Positions 37,384 through 46,490 of a stretch of DNA of 64,000 nt are shown here, piece after piece (the stretch's first letter is position 1; the number at the start of each line of letters is the position of its first letter). The notes beneath the pieces are model-generated. The model had not been told where the DNA came from. It saw nothing but the letters and a program-made list of their open reading frames with translations, and searched no databases. The position numbers and the translations under genes are program-made. Origin of the DNA: an uncultured Eubacteriales bacterium (lineage in GTDB: Bacteria > Bacillota > Clostridia > Lachnospirales > Lachnospiraceae); contig UQYF01000002.1 of NCBI GenBank assembly GCA_900545175.1, forward strand, positions 116,923 to 180,922, read 5' to 3'.

Positions 37384-37401
37384 TATACTTATATAAGTAT
37401 A
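37384..37401. promoter_or_regulatory. 18-bp palindrome overlapping a -10 of the ZapA-rod gene
   Basis: TATACTTATATAAGTATA is perfectly self-complementary. On the minus strand its end runs into TATAAT (AGTATAATTA), a likely -10 about 70 bp before the start codon. No convincing -35 is seen. Confidence 0.45.
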
Positions 37402-37412
37402 GCACATAAACA

Positions 37413-37450
37413 ACCGGCATACAATAAAAATTATTTTCTCGTATGCCGGT
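37413..37450 (-). terminator. Terminator after trmO
   Basis: Perfect 10-bp stem ACCGGCATAC/GTATGCCGGT with TTGTTTATG after it on the minus strand; on + it is followed by ATTTATC. It ends trmO and insulates the ZapA-rod gene. Confidence 0.7.
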
Positions 37451-37465
37451 ATTTATCTTCTGCTC

Positions 37466-38161
37466 TTATTTTTTTATACACGAAAGCACAGTAAGCACTC
37501 CTTCGCTCACCGTGAACCTGATGTTATATCCTGCATAGCTCATGCCATACTCACGCTCTGAGCCATTATTCCGTCCCGTATGCATATAGCCGGGTCTCGG
37601 ATCCTGTGCAAGCAGTTCTCTTATCTCTTCACACAGGCTTTCACTTAACATGCCCCTGACAGACTCAGGAATGACTACATTAAGACTGTAATCCTTCACA
37701 TCATCGGCAAAACCGCATGCCGCATCTGCACGGGAGTCCGTATACGAAAGATATGGTTTGATATCATATATCGGTGTTCCGTTAAGCATATCCACACCTG
37801 ATACTATGAGAACAGGTCCATCTTTGCTGTCTGTTATTACCTGTTCAAGCTTTACACAGGACAGTCCCATCGGATTAGGTCGAAACGGTGAGCGTGTAGC
37901 AAATACTCCTACCCGCTTATTGCCTCCTAATCTTGGCGGACGCACAGTAGGACTCCATTCCTCCCTCACGCACTCTGAAAACTTCCATATAAGCCAAAGA
38001 TGCGAATAGCTTTCTATCCCATTCAACGCATCCACATTGCGGTATTCAGGTTCAAATATAATCCGTCCTTTGCTCTGAGTTACGATTCCGCTCTGTCTCG
38101 GTATTCCGAATTTTTCATCAAAATCAGTATAAATATGCGCTATAATTTTGATTACTTCCAT
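37466..38161 (-). CDS. trmO: tRNA (t6A37)-N6-methyltransferase TrmO
   Basis: 231 aa from the ATG of MEVIKIIAHIYTDF with AAGGTG upstream; a GTG four codons earlier is possible. The TsaA/TrmO signature is clear: FGIPRQSG, LIWKFS, RPPRLGGNKRVGVFATRSPFRPNPMGLS and VDMLNGTPIYDIKPYLSYTD. It uses S-adenosylmethionine to methylate threonylcarbamoyladenosine in tRNA. It follows ruvB by 31 bp. Confidence 0.92.
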   Translation of the reverse strand: MEVIKIIAHIYTDFDEKFGIPRQSGIVTQSKGRIIFEPEYRNVDALNGIESYSHLWLIWKFSECVREEWSPTVRPPRLGGNKRVGVFATRSPFRPNPMGLSCVKLEQVITDSKDGPVLIVSGVDMLNGTPIYDIKPYLSYTDSRADAACGFADDVKDYSLNVVIPESVRGMLSESLCEEIRELLAQDPRPGYMHTGRNNGSEREYGMSYAGYNIRFTVSEGVLTVLSCIKK

Positions 38162-38192
38162 CAATGACAGCACCTTCTGTATTTCTTATTTA

Positions 38193-39182
38193 TTATTCGA
38201 TTCCAAAATGCTTGTAACAAAGCTGCGTGGCGACACGTCCCTTCGGAGTTCTGTTTATAAAACCATTCTGGATAAGATATGGCTCATATACATCCTCAAT
38301 AGTTCCTGCATCCTCTCCTATCGCGGCTGCTAATGTATCAAGACCTACCGGTCCTCCGGAAAACTTCTCCATTATTGTCATAAGAATAAGCCTATCGCTT
38401 CTGTCAAGCCCCATCTTGTCAACTTCCATTCTGTCAAGAGAAGCCCTTGCAACTTCATAATCAATCTTACCATCATACTGAACCTGGGCAAAATCACGCA
38501 CTCTCTTAAGAAGTCTGTTGGCAAGTCTTGGTGTTCCTCTTGAACGCCTTGCCATCTCCTGTGCTCCTGCATCATCAATCTCTATATTCAGTACATTTGC
38601 CGAACGGAGAATAATCTTTTTAAGCTCACTCTCCGTATAGAAATCCATCTTGCATATTACTCCGAATCGGTCTCTTAGCGGAGCTGTCAAAAGTCCTGCT
38701 CTTGTCGTAGCTCCGACAAGCGTGAACTTAGGCAGGTCAAGACGTATCGAGCGCGCCGATGAGCCCTTACCGATCATAATATCGATGGCAAAATCTTCCA
38801 TGGCAGGATACAAAACCTCCTCAACCTGTCTGTTAAGGCGGTGTATCTCGTCTACGAAAAGCAAATCACCTTCCTGTAGATTGTTAAGTATCGCTGCCAT
38901 ATCTCCCGGCTTTTCTATAGCCGGACCGGATGTAACTTTAAGATGCACACCCATTTCGTTTGCAATAACTCCGGCAATAGTTGTCTTTCCAAGTCCCGGT
39001 GGTCCGTAAAACAAGCAATGGTCAAGTGCCTCCTGCCTGTTTTTTGCTGCTTCTATATATACCTTAAGGTTTTTTTTCACTTTTTCCTGACCAATGTAAT
39101 CAGCCAGTGCCATCGGACGAAGACTCGACTCTATAGGCATATCCTCTTCCGTAAATTCAGTGGAAATCATCCTTTTTTCCAT
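38193..39182 (-). CDS. ruvB: Holliday junction helicase RuvB
   Basis: 329-aa AAA+ motor of branch migration. It has Walker A GPPGLGKTT, Walker B DEIHRL, sensor 1 TLVGATTRAGLLTAPLRDRF and the C-terminal winged helix ending in PKGRVATQLCYKHFG. It follows ruvA by 48 bp. Confidence 0.97.
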   Translation of the reverse strand: MEKRMISTEFTEEDMPIESSLRPMALADYIGQEKVKKNLKVYIEAAKNRQEALDHCLFYGPPGLGKTTIAGVIANEMGVHLKVTSGPAIEKPGDMAAILNNLQEGDLLFVDEIHRLNRQVEEVLYPAMEDFAIDIMIGKGSSARSIRLDLPKFTLVGATTRAGLLTAPLRDRFGVICKMDFYTESELKKIILRSANVLNIEIDDAGAQEMARRSRGTPRLANRLLKRVRDFAQVQYDGKIDYEVARASLDRMEVDKMGLDRSDRLILMTIMEKFSGGPVGLDTLAAAIGEDAGTIEDVYEPYLIQNGFINRTPKGRVATQLCYKHFGIE

Positions 39183-39230
39183 TTAACTGCTACCCCGTTC
39201 CATAAAACATAAAATCATCTGCAAATTGCT

Positions 39231-39839
39231 CTACATAAAAGCAAGCTTTTTGAGTGCCGCCTTTAAAAGAGCCTCCGAATCCATATTGCCGGCATTATCA
39301 ACCAGCTTAACCGCTCTTGTCGCATCTGCCGCCGAATATCCGAGCGCTGTAAGAGCCATGACAGCCTCTGCCGCTGCCGTATCTCCCATATCGCTTGATG
39401 TCTCATAGCCGCCGTCACTGCCATCAAGGACATCCTCAATCTTTAGCTTGTCCTTCAGTTCAATAATAAGCTTCTGTGCCGTCTTGTTTCCTATTCCCGG
39501 AGCCTTAGATATCGTCTTTGCATCACCTGCAAGAACAGCAAACCTTAAATCATCCGGTGTCATAGCCGACAATATGGCAAGTGCGCCCTTAGGTCCTATT
39601 CCGTTCACGGTTATCAAAAGCTTAAATATCTTCAAATCGTCCTTCGTCAGAAAACCATACAAGTCCAGAATATCTTCCTTGACGTACAGATATGTATGAA
39701 CTTTGAGTTCACTCCCAATCTGTGGAAGCTTTGCAAGGATTGATGCCGGCATCATTATCGAAAAGCCCATTCCACCATGGTCGAGAACTATCGCATTCTC
39801 TGTGACCTCGACGAGTTCACCTTTTATATATGAAATCAT
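39231..39839 (-). CDS. ruvA: Holliday junction DNA-binding protein RuvA
   Basis: 202 aa from MISYIKGELVEV (AGGA 5 nt upstream); a longer in-frame start would overlap the upstream gene. Domain I OB fold (1-65), helix-hairpin-helix region with ITVNGIGPKGALAIL and APGIGNKTAQKLIIELKDK, and the C-terminal RuvB-binding domain (about 150-202, AVMALTALGYSAADATRAV). No ruvC is in the window, as usual for Firmicutes. Confidence 0.96.
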   Translation of the reverse strand: MISYIKGELVEVTENAIVLDHGGMGFSIMMPASILAKLPQIGSELKVHTYLYVKEDILDLYGFLTKDDLKIFKLLITVNGIGPKGALAILSAMTPDDLRFAVLAGDAKTISKAPGIGNKTAQKLIIELKDKLKIEDVLDGSDGGYETSSDMGDTAAAEAVMALTALGYSAADATRAVKLVDNAGNMDSEALLKAALKKLAFM

Positions 39840-39846
39840 ATTCTTC

Positions 39847-40656
39847 CTACCACTGATTAATTGAATACATCGTTGCAATAGCTATCTGGTTAAAAAGCTT
39901 GTCGGAAAGTTCATTATATTCCTTTTCCTTACCCTCGGTTGCTGCCTTTCCGGCAGGTTCATCATTCCAAGAACCCATGCCTGCAAACACATCCGCATTC
40001 GATGCAGCTTCAAATAAATCTCTGTTATGCCCCGGAAGCTCTAAATGTCTTCTAGGAGGTACATTACGACCCTGCTTTTTAAACTGCTCCATAATCATCT
40101 CGTCATCTGCCTCATAATCAAAGCCGCCTTCTAACATGCTTATGGAACGCTCGAATACCTTAGCCCAGTTTTCAAAACCAAGCTCTCTTGAAAAATCTCT
40201 TATCTGTTCAAGAGTCTCCTTGAATGTATCAGTGTTATCTTTATATACAGGCTTGCCTGTCGGGTGATTCTCCCATATCTTCTCCGTATATATAATATGC
40301 CAGCCCTTTCTCTTTTTGTCCATAACCCACTTTGGCATCCACATATGAATCACATCATCAGGATAAAAACAGAGCATGATATTCTGTGAAGTATTTATAA
40401 AACCGAGGATACGTCTGTCTTTTACGCCTGTAGGTGCTAAAAGCTTAACATCCTCCATTCCGTTATATGCACATCTTGCATACCAGCCATCAACGCCTTC
40501 AACCATTTCGCCCTTCTCGCCTTCTCTTTCAGGTGCGAACTGAAAGCCTGTGCCAAGCTCATAGTCGAGCGGTTCATACTGTATAAATGTCTTCGTATTT
40601 AACGCATTCTTTGCTGCTGTTATCACACTGCATAATTGAAAAACTTCGCCCTTCAT
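39847..40656 (-). CDS. Conserved-looking hypothetical protein upstream of ruvAB
   Basis: 269 aa, soluble, no signal peptide. Tryptophan-rich patches include MWMPKWVMDKKRKGWHIIYTEKIWENH; the C-terminus ends in LFNQIAIATMYSINQW. I do not recognise the family. AAAGGA stands 10 nt before the ATG. It ends only 7 bp before ruvA and so is probably in the ruvAB operon, which suggests but does not prove a DNA-related role. Confidence 0.75.
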   Translation of the reverse strand: MKGEVFQLCSVITAAKNALNTKTFIQYEPLDYELGTGFQFAPEREGEKGEMVEGVDGWYARCAYNGMEDVKLLAPTGVKDRRILGFINTSQNIMLCFYPDDVIHMWMPKWVMDKKRKGWHIIYTEKIWENHPTGKPVYKDNTDTFKETLEQIRDFSRELGFENWAKVFERSISMLEGGFDYEADDEMIMEQFKKQGRNVPPRRHLELPGHNRDLFEAASNADVFAGMGSWNDEPAGKAATEGKEKEYNELSDKLFNQIAIATMYSINQW

Positions 40657-40780
40657 ATTGTAAAAATCCTTTCAAATCTAATTATATTCATGTTCTTCTC
40701 CATCTACCCCAAACACTAGTTTATATAATAACCTTAAATTACAAGTTTTGCAACTGTGGGATTTAAAATTGTCCGTCACA

Positions 40781-41680
40781 TTATAAATTAAGCCTTCTGT
40801 CTCCCAAAAATTTATAGAATCTCTCAGCCGCAGCACTTCTTTTTCTTGACTTATCATATACCAGAGCTATGCTCCTTAACGGAACCTGACACGCAGTTCT
40901 TATCTCAAAAAGCCTGCCGCCTTTAATATCCTCCTCTGCCAGTCTTTGCGGAATGTAGCCTATTCCCATGTTTTTGAGTATCAGCGGCTTTACCAGATCC
41001 GAGGTTGCAACTTCCATGTCAAGCTCCATATCCATATTATTTTCCAGAAAAAATTCTCTGTAAAAATCATAAGTCGCAGTCCCTCGCCCAAGTCCGACCC
41101 ACGGATATGCCGAAAGCTCCGACATGCTGTTTTCCTTTTCAGAAAGATTTCTGTAATGTGTTCCTCCGACAAGAATCTCATCAAAATCCGTCAGCTTTTC
41201 AACGATATATCCCTTCGGTATCTGTGCAGGCATTGTAAGTATCGCAAAATCAATTCTTCCGTCAACAAGAAATCTTATTATCTGATTTGTTGTGTGATTG
41301 TTTATTTTTATTCTCACTCCGGGATATTTATCGCGAAAACCGTTTATAGCGTCAAGCATATACAGATGAAGCGCCGATTCCGTAGCCCCTATCTCAACAC
41401 TTCCGCTGCTTCCGTCCGCAAAATCAGACAGCGCTTCCTGAGCGTTCATAAGCTGCCGGTATGCCGCCTCCACATGGGTATATAATTTTTCGCCTTCCTG
41501 TGTAAGGCTTACTCCGCGCGCCTGTCTTATAAAAAGAGTACAGCCAAGCTGCGACTCTAAAATCTTCATTATTCTCGTGACATTAGGCTGGTTACTCCCA
41601 AGCGCCGTTGAAGCCTTGGTTATATTTCCATATTTAGCAACATAATAGAATATTTTATAGTATTCAAAATTAATATCCAT
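40781..41680 (-). CDS. LysR family transcriptional regulator
   Basis: 299 aa. The N-terminal winged HTH is typical: FYYVAKYGNITKASTALGSNQPNVTRIMKILESQLGCTLFIRQARGVSLTQEGE (about 10-63). The C-terminal effector domain begins SVEIGATES (about 92). It is divergent from the MATE gene across 135 bp, the classic arrangement in which a LysR protein controls the neighbouring transporter. The effector is unknown. Confidence 0.92.
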   Translation of the reverse strand: MDINFEYYKIFYYVAKYGNITKASTALGSNQPNVTRIMKILESQLGCTLFIRQARGVSLTQEGEKLYTHVEAAYRQLMNAQEALSDFADGSSGSVEIGATESALHLYMLDAINGFRDKYPGVRIKINNHTTNQIIRFLVDGRIDFAILTMPAQIPKGYIVEKLTDFDEILVGGTHYRNLSEKENSMSELSAYPWVGLGRGTATYDFYREFFLENNMDMELDMEVATSDLVKPLILKNMGIGYIPQRLAEEDIKGGRLFEIRTACQVPLRSIALVYDKSRKRSAAAERFYKFLGDRRLNL

Positions 41681-41815
41681 ATATTTTTTACATATCTCCT
41701 ATATCATATATGTATTTTTAATATCCATATTTCAATAGTATAATGCGAAACAGTATGTGTGTAAACAGATTATACAGTACATTTTCAAAACTTTTAAACA
41801 ACGAAAGGAAAAGCC

Positions 41816-43165
41816 ATGAACAAAGATTTGACTCAGGGAAATCCAAGAAAAGTGTTATGGGCATTCTGCCTGCCAATGTTTGGAAGCATCGTTTTCCAGC
41901 AGCTCTACAATATCGCAGACTCTCTTGTCGCCGGTAAATTCATTAGTGAAAACGCTCTTGCCGCCGTCGGTAACAGCTACAATATCACACTTATTTTTAT
42001 CGCCTTTGCATTTGGCTGCAACATAGGCTGTTCTGTCATTGTCGCCCAGTTTTTCGGCGCAAAAGATTATAAGTCGATGAAGACCTCAGTATACACAACT
42101 CTCATTGCAAGCGGTGTTCTCTGTTTCATATTGATGCTGTCAGGACTTCTGACCTCGACAACACTTCTCAGGCTTATGAAAACGCAGGAAGAAATAATGG
42201 ATGATTCCGCATTATATCTTAACATATATATATGGGGACTTCCATTCCTCTTCTACTATAATATTTCAACCGGAATATTTTCAGCTCTCGGAGATTCAAA
42301 GACACCTTTCGTCTTTCTGGCATTTTCCTCCACAGCTAATATTCTGGTAGACATTCTTTTTGTAAAAGTATTCTCTATGGGCATCGCAGGCGTAGCGTGG
42401 GCTACATTTATCTGTCAGGGAATAAGCTGTATTCTCTCTGTAATCCTTGTACTAAAACGCCTTGCACATATAAAAACCTCCGAGCCTTCCGCCATATTCT
42501 CAGGCGAAATTCTCGGAAAAATAGCTGTGATTGCCATTCCAAGCATTCTTCAGCAGTCATTCATATCCGTAGGCAACATGCTCATTCAGGGCTGCATCAA
42601 CAGCTTCGGTGTCAGCGTTGCCGCAGGCTACTCAGCCGCTGTCAAGCTCAACAACCTTGTTATAACATCATTTACAACAATCGGTAACGGAATATCGAAC
42701 TTTACAGCACAGAATATCGGTGCCGGTAAATTCGAGCGCATCAAGTCAGGCTTCCACGCCGGAATACGTCTTGTATGGACACTTTGTATACCATTCTGCA
42801 TTGCATATATACTGTTTGGCAAGTATCTCCTGCTGCTGTTCATGGATGAGAGCTCTGCTTCCGCGCTTCTCACCGGAAGACAGTTTTTGTGGATACTCTC
42901 GCCGTTTTACTTTGTTGTATCGACAAAGCTCACAGCCGATGGTATACTACGCGGTTCCAGTGCAATGAAGCAGTTCATGATTGCCACATTCACAGACCTC
43001 ATTCTTCGAGTTGTGCTTGCTTTCATTTTATCGGGTGCATTCAACTCCCCTATCGGAATATGGAGTTCATGGCCAATCGGCTGGAGCATTGCGACTGTAA
43101 TATCACTCATATTCTTTAAGAGACAGTACAATGATATAACTAAGAAACATTTAGTCGAGATATAG
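41816..43165 (+). CDS. MATE family efflux transporter
   Basis: 449-aa, 12-helix Na+ or H+ driven multidrug/toxin exporter. It begins MNKDLTQGNPRKVLWAFCLPMFGSIVFQQLYNIADSLVAGKF, a MATE signature, with GAAAGGAAAAG upstream. It shows the two-fold repeat of six helices and AAVGNSYNI in helix 2. Probably controlled by the divergent LysR regulator. A terminator follows at 43377. Confidence 0.95.
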   Translation: MNKDLTQGNPRKVLWAFCLPMFGSIVFQQLYNIADSLVAGKFISENALAAVGNSYNITLIFIAFAFGCNIGCSVIVAQFFGAKDYKSMKTSVYTTLIASGVLCFILMLSGLLTSTTLLRLMKTQEEIMDDSALYLNIYIWGLPFLFYYNISTGIFSALGDSKTPFVFLAFSSTANILVDILFVKVFSMGIAGVAWATFICQGISCILSVILVLKRLAHIKTSEPSAIFSGEILGKIAVIAIPSILQQSFISVGNMLIQGCINSFGVSVAAGYSAAVKLNNLVITSFTTIGNGISNFTAQNIGAGKFERIKSGFHAGIRLVWTLCIPFCIAYILFGKYLLLLFMDESSASALLTGRQFLWILSPFYFVVSTKLTADGILRGSSAMKQFMIATFTDLILRVVLAFILSGAFNSPIGIWSSWPIGWSIATVISLIFFKRQYNDITKKHLVEI

Positions 43166-43376
43166 CATACTTGCTTGTCCTTCTTTTTGAAAATAACATT
43201 GTAAGTGTTCAATATCCCTTTGACTCAGTTATCAAAGTCAATATATATGACGATTTATTCATTAATTTTTCAGAAATTTCCGATGCATTAAATTTATAAA
43301 TTTTTTCGACATGGCATGTCCTTTGTACATGATAACGGCTTCAATGCATAAGCATAAAAGAACTTCCGTATAGCAG

Positions 43377-43418
43377 AACCTCCGGCTTCCCTGCTCATTT
43401 GCAGAAATGCCGGAGGTT
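43377..43418. terminator. Bidirectional terminator between MATE and the Gx-transporter gene
   Basis: AACCTCCGGC...GCCGGAGGTT with an inner CTGC/GCAG stem, in a 278-bp gap between convergent genes. AT-rich tails lie on both sides. The same gap holds a GACATG-G-CATGTC palindrome at 43308-43320 of unknown role. Confidence 0.75.
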
Positions 43419-43443
43419 TATATATTTTACATTATATTTATCT

Positions 43444-44019
43444 TCATATATTTTTTTGTACTTTTGCATACACAAGTCCAGCCGCAATACCGACAAACAC
43501 TCCAGCCGCAATACCTGTTACAATCAATACGGGAAAATAATAGAACATCCCTGCATTTTCAAATAAAGCCATTGCAACAAGCACTTGTCCCAGATTATGT
43601 GCCACACCTCCCGCAAGGCTTATACCCACCATCGAAAATCGTCTGCTCTTTCTTAACAGGTTCATAACAAGGATACTGAGTGCCGCACCTACAAGTGAAA
43701 ATACCGCCGCCGTCATATTTCCGAACAGGCTGTTCACTGCTATTATCCTGACGAGGCTAACAAGCGCCGCACTCGTCACTCCATATCTCATAAGCACAAA
43801 AAGTATGACACAGTTGGCAAGTCCCAGTTTCATCCCCGGTAACAGCCCCGGTATCACTATAAAGCTCTCTATATACCCCATTACGATTGCCACCGCGGTG
43901 AACATGCCGCAAAACGCTATGCCGCGGACGCTATGCATACGCTTCTTCCCTGTTATGTTAATGCAGCTTTTATCTTCTGTCGGATTTTTTTTGTGTTCGT
44001 CACTGCGCAACACCGTCAT
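43444..44019 (-). CDS. Gx transporter family membrane protein
   Basis: 191 aa from the ATG of MTVLRSDEHKK (GGGGGAA upstream; a GTG two codons earlier is possible). It overlaps the end of the NusG-II gene by 20 bp. A polar N-terminus of about 30 residues is followed by five or six helices with GLLPGMKLGLANCVILFVL and GGVAHNLGQVL. Such proteins, once labelled heptaprenyl diphosphate synthase component I, are ECF-like substrate-binding membrane subunits and commonly follow Rnf operons and NusG-II genes. Confidence 0.85.
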   Translation of the reverse strand: MTVLRSDEHKKNPTEDKSCINITGKKRMHSVRGIAFCGMFTAVAIVMGYIESFIVIPGLLPGMKLGLANCVILFVLMRYGVTSAALVSLVRIIAVNSLFGNMTAAVFSLVGAALSILVMNLLRKSRRFSMVGISLAGGVAHNLGQVLVAMALFENAGMFYYFPVLIVTGIAAGVFVGIAAGLVYAKVQKNI

Positions 44020-44383
44020 ACTCACTCTTCCCCCCAGTAATCGTCACCATAGTTTTATTCGGCAGGCATATAATAGTCTGCCCCGGCTTACTTATCTTCC
44101 CCTGTGATATACATAATTTATCCGGACAATCCGCCTCCTCCATCCGGACCTCTCCGTCCTCAATGACCACCTTGTTATGACTATCTATATCTATCTCTTT
44201 TCTGTGTAGCAGCAGTCCTCTGTAATATTCCTCTCCATTTACAGTTACAACCACCATCAGACTATCACTGCTTTTGTTCTTCTGCACAAAAAAAATGATA
44301 CACCAAATACACAGGGCTGCCAGCAGTAGCCCTGTGCATAGTAGTATGTCATTTCTGTTAATTGTTGATAGCTTCTTCTTCAT
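44000..44383 (-). CDS. NusG domain II-containing membrane protein
   Basis: 127 aa. One N-terminal transmembrane helix (about 13-33) is followed by an extracytoplasmic NusG-II (PF07009) domain with ADCPDKLCISQGKISKPGQTIICLPNK. It overlaps the rnfB stop as ATGA and the next gene as well, so it is the seventh member of the rnf transcript. Function is not established. Confidence 0.88.
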   Translation of the reverse strand: MKKKLSTINRNDILLCTGLLLAALCIWCIIFFVQKNKSSDSLMVVVTVNGEEYYRGLLLHRKEIDIDSHNKVVIEDGEVRMEEADCPDKLCISQGKISKPGQTIICLPNKTMVTITGGKSEYDGVAQ

Positions 44384-45189
44384 TTTGTTCCATTCTGGAT
44401 AAGCTTTATAACCTTCTTAGGGCATTTTATAGCACACTTTCCGCAGCCCTTACACTTCTCATAATCTATCACAGGAATATTGCCGTTCATAACGATTGCT
44501 CCGAAAGGACATTCCTTCGTACAGAGTGTACAGCCGATACAGCCTGCCGAACATGCGTCTATTACAGGCTTGCCCTTTTCAGGTGAATTACATGCAACAG
44601 TGACTGTTCTCTTTCTGACCGGGCGAAGCGCCATAAGCTGTTTAGGACATGTAATGACACAGCTCCCACAGCCAACGCATTTAGCTTCATCCACAACAGG
44701 CAGCCCATTCACTATTGTGATAGCATTATAAGGGCATGCCTTTTTACAGCTTCCATAGCCTAGACAGCCATAGGAGCATGCCTTGGCTCCTCCGCCCTGC
44801 ATCTGTGCCGCAATTTTACAGTCTTCAATTCCTGTATAATTATAATTGGTCTTAGCCTTGTCACAGTCACCTGAGCACTTCACATAGGCAACCTTCTTCT
44901 CTGCCGCCTGCGCCTCAACACCCATGACTTTTGAAATCACGTCAAGATTATCGGCACTACAGCTTGCACAAAGGTTAATCGGCGCACCGCTCTCAACAAT
45001 AGCCTTTGCATAAGCATCACAGCCTGCGTATCCACAGCCGCCGCAGTTATTTCCCGGAAGCTGCTCACGTACAAGCGTTTCTCTCTCATCAACCTTAACC
45101 TCGAACTTAGCACCTGAAACACCGAGGAAAATACCTATAACGATTCCTAATATACCTACGACAGCCGCCGCAATCAATACTCCATTCAT
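44380..45189 (-). CDS. rnfB: Rnf complex subunit RnfB
   Basis: 269 aa iron-sulfur subunit of the ferredoxin:NAD+ oxidoreductase ion pump. N-terminal membrane anchor (about 4-26), then the NNCGGCGYAGCDAYAKA cluster motif (about 47-63), then several ferredoxin-like clusters such as CVGCGSCVITCP, CIGCTLCTKECP and CKGCGKCAIKCP. It probably passes electrons from ferredoxin to RnfC. GGGAGG precedes the ATG. Last core gene of rnfCDGEAB. Confidence 0.96.
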   Translation of the reverse strand: MNGVLIAAAVVGILGIVIGIFLGVSGAKFEVKVDERETLVREQLPGNNCGGCGYAGCDAYAKAIVESGAPINLCASCSADNLDVISKVMGVEAQAAEKKVAYVKCSGDCDKAKTNYNYTGIEDCKIAAQMQGGGAKACSYGCLGYGSCKKACPYNAITIVNGLPVVDEAKCVGCGSCVITCPKQLMALRPVRKRTVTVACNSPEKGKPVIDACSAGCIGCTLCTKECPFGAIVMNGNIPVIDYEKCKGCGKCAIKCPKKVIKLIQNGTK

Positions 45190-45201
45190 TGCTGCACCTC
45201 C

Positions 45202-45777
45202 CTAGATAATACCGGAAAAGCCCATGAAAGCGATAGCCATAAGTCCTGCTGTTACAAGAACGATAGGCGTACCCTTAAAGCTTTCCGGAATGTCATTGTA
45301 CTCAATGCGCTCTCTGACACCGGCAAGAATGACGATTGAGACAGTAAAACCCACAGCAGTTGCAAAGCCGTTCACAACCGATGGAAGAATGCCATAATCC
45401 TTCTGCACGTTCGTAAGCGCAACACCAAGAACCGCACAGTTGGTTGTGATTAGCGGAAGATACACTCCCAGCGACTTATAAAGGGACGGACTGCTCTTTT
45501 TAAGAAACATCTCAACGAACTGTACAAGTGCCGCAATCACAAGAATGAATACGATAGTCTTCAAGTATTCAATATGTAGTCCAACAAGCAGATAATTATA
45601 TATAATGCTTGTAAGAAGCGATGATATCGTGATGACGAAGATTACCGCTCCTCCCATACCTGCTGCCGTATCTGTTCTTTTGGAAACTCCAAGGAAAGGA
45701 CAGATACCAAGAAACTGGCTGAGCACGACATTATTTACAAGTGCTGAGCCTATAGCAATAAGAATTAACTCCTTCAT
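45202..45777 (-). CDS. rnfA: Rnf complex subunit RnfA
   Basis: 191-aa membrane subunit with six helices. Signature LVNNVVLSQFLGICPFLGVSKR near the N-terminus and TNCAVLGVAL centrally. The start overlaps the rnfE stop by one base (TGATG). With RnfE it forms the membrane core around the intramembrane iron-sulfur cluster. Confidence 0.96.
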   Translation of the reverse strand: MKELILIAIGSALVNNVVLSQFLGICPFLGVSKRTDTAAGMGGAVIFVITISSLLTSIIYNYLLVGLHIEYLKTIVFILVIAALVQFVEMFLKKSSPSLYKSLGVYLPLITTNCAVLGVALTNVQKDYGILPSVVNGFATAVGFTVSIVILAGVRERIEYNDIPESFKGTPIVLVTAGLMAIAFMGFSGII

Positions 45778-46490
45778 CAGCCTTCCTCCTTCTTCTCATT
45801 CTGACTCTCCGCAAAGATTCTTCCGCCGCACATCATATTGGTACAGGAAGCGCATCCGCCATCCCTGCATATCTCTATGTCGGAGTACTCCTTTTTCTTC
45901 TTATTCTTAAACTTGTTCTGAATAGCTACAAGTGCAGCCAGAACGAAGAATGCTCCCGGAGGAAGAATGAATATAATCATAGGCTCGTATGAAGCAGGCA
46001 TGATATGTAATCCGAATACAGTACCGACTCCGATAAGCTCTCTGAATGCACCTAATACTGTAAGACCTACAGTAAAACCAAGTCCCATTCCAAGTCCGTC
46101 AAACATGCTTGGAAGAACAGGATTCTTAGAAGCGTAAGCCTCCGCACGTCCTAAAATAATACAGTTAACCACAATAAGCGGAATGTAGATTCCCAGCGCA
46201 TCGTAAAGTGACGGCGGACAATATGCCTGCATAAGAAAATCAACCACTGTGACGAATGTGGCTACGATTACTATAAAAGCCGGCATTCTAACTCTTCCCG
46301 GAATAACCTTTCTAAGCATAGAAATCATAATATTCGACAATGTAAGAACTGCTGTTGATGCAAGACCCATTCCGACACCGTTTATTGCCGCTGTTGTCAC
46401 TGCAAGTGTAGGACACATGCCTAGCATAAGTACAAATGTAGGATTCTCCTTAACAATGCCATTGTAGAGACGTTCAACACACTTATTCAT
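45777..46490 (-). CDS. rnfE: Rnf complex subunit RnfE
   Basis: 237-aa polytopic membrane protein, homologous to RnfA (NPTFVLMLGMCPTLAVTTA, VVNCIILGRAEAYASKN). It has an extra hydrophilic C-terminus with several cysteines (CRDGGCASCTNMMCGG), unusual in length compared with the core. The start overlaps the rnfG stop by 8 bp. Confidence 0.95.
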   Translation of the reverse strand: MNKCVERLYNGIVKENPTFVLMLGMCPTLAVTTAAINGVGMGLASTAVLTLSNIMISMLRKVIPGRVRMPAFIVIVATFVTVVDFLMQAYCPPSLYDALGIYIPLIVVNCIILGRAEAYASKNPVLPSMFDGLGMGLGFTVGLTVLGAFRELIGVGTVFGLHIMPASYEPMIIFILPPGAFFVLAALVAIQNKFKNKKKKEYSDIEICRDGGCASCTNMMCGGRIFAESQNEKKEEG

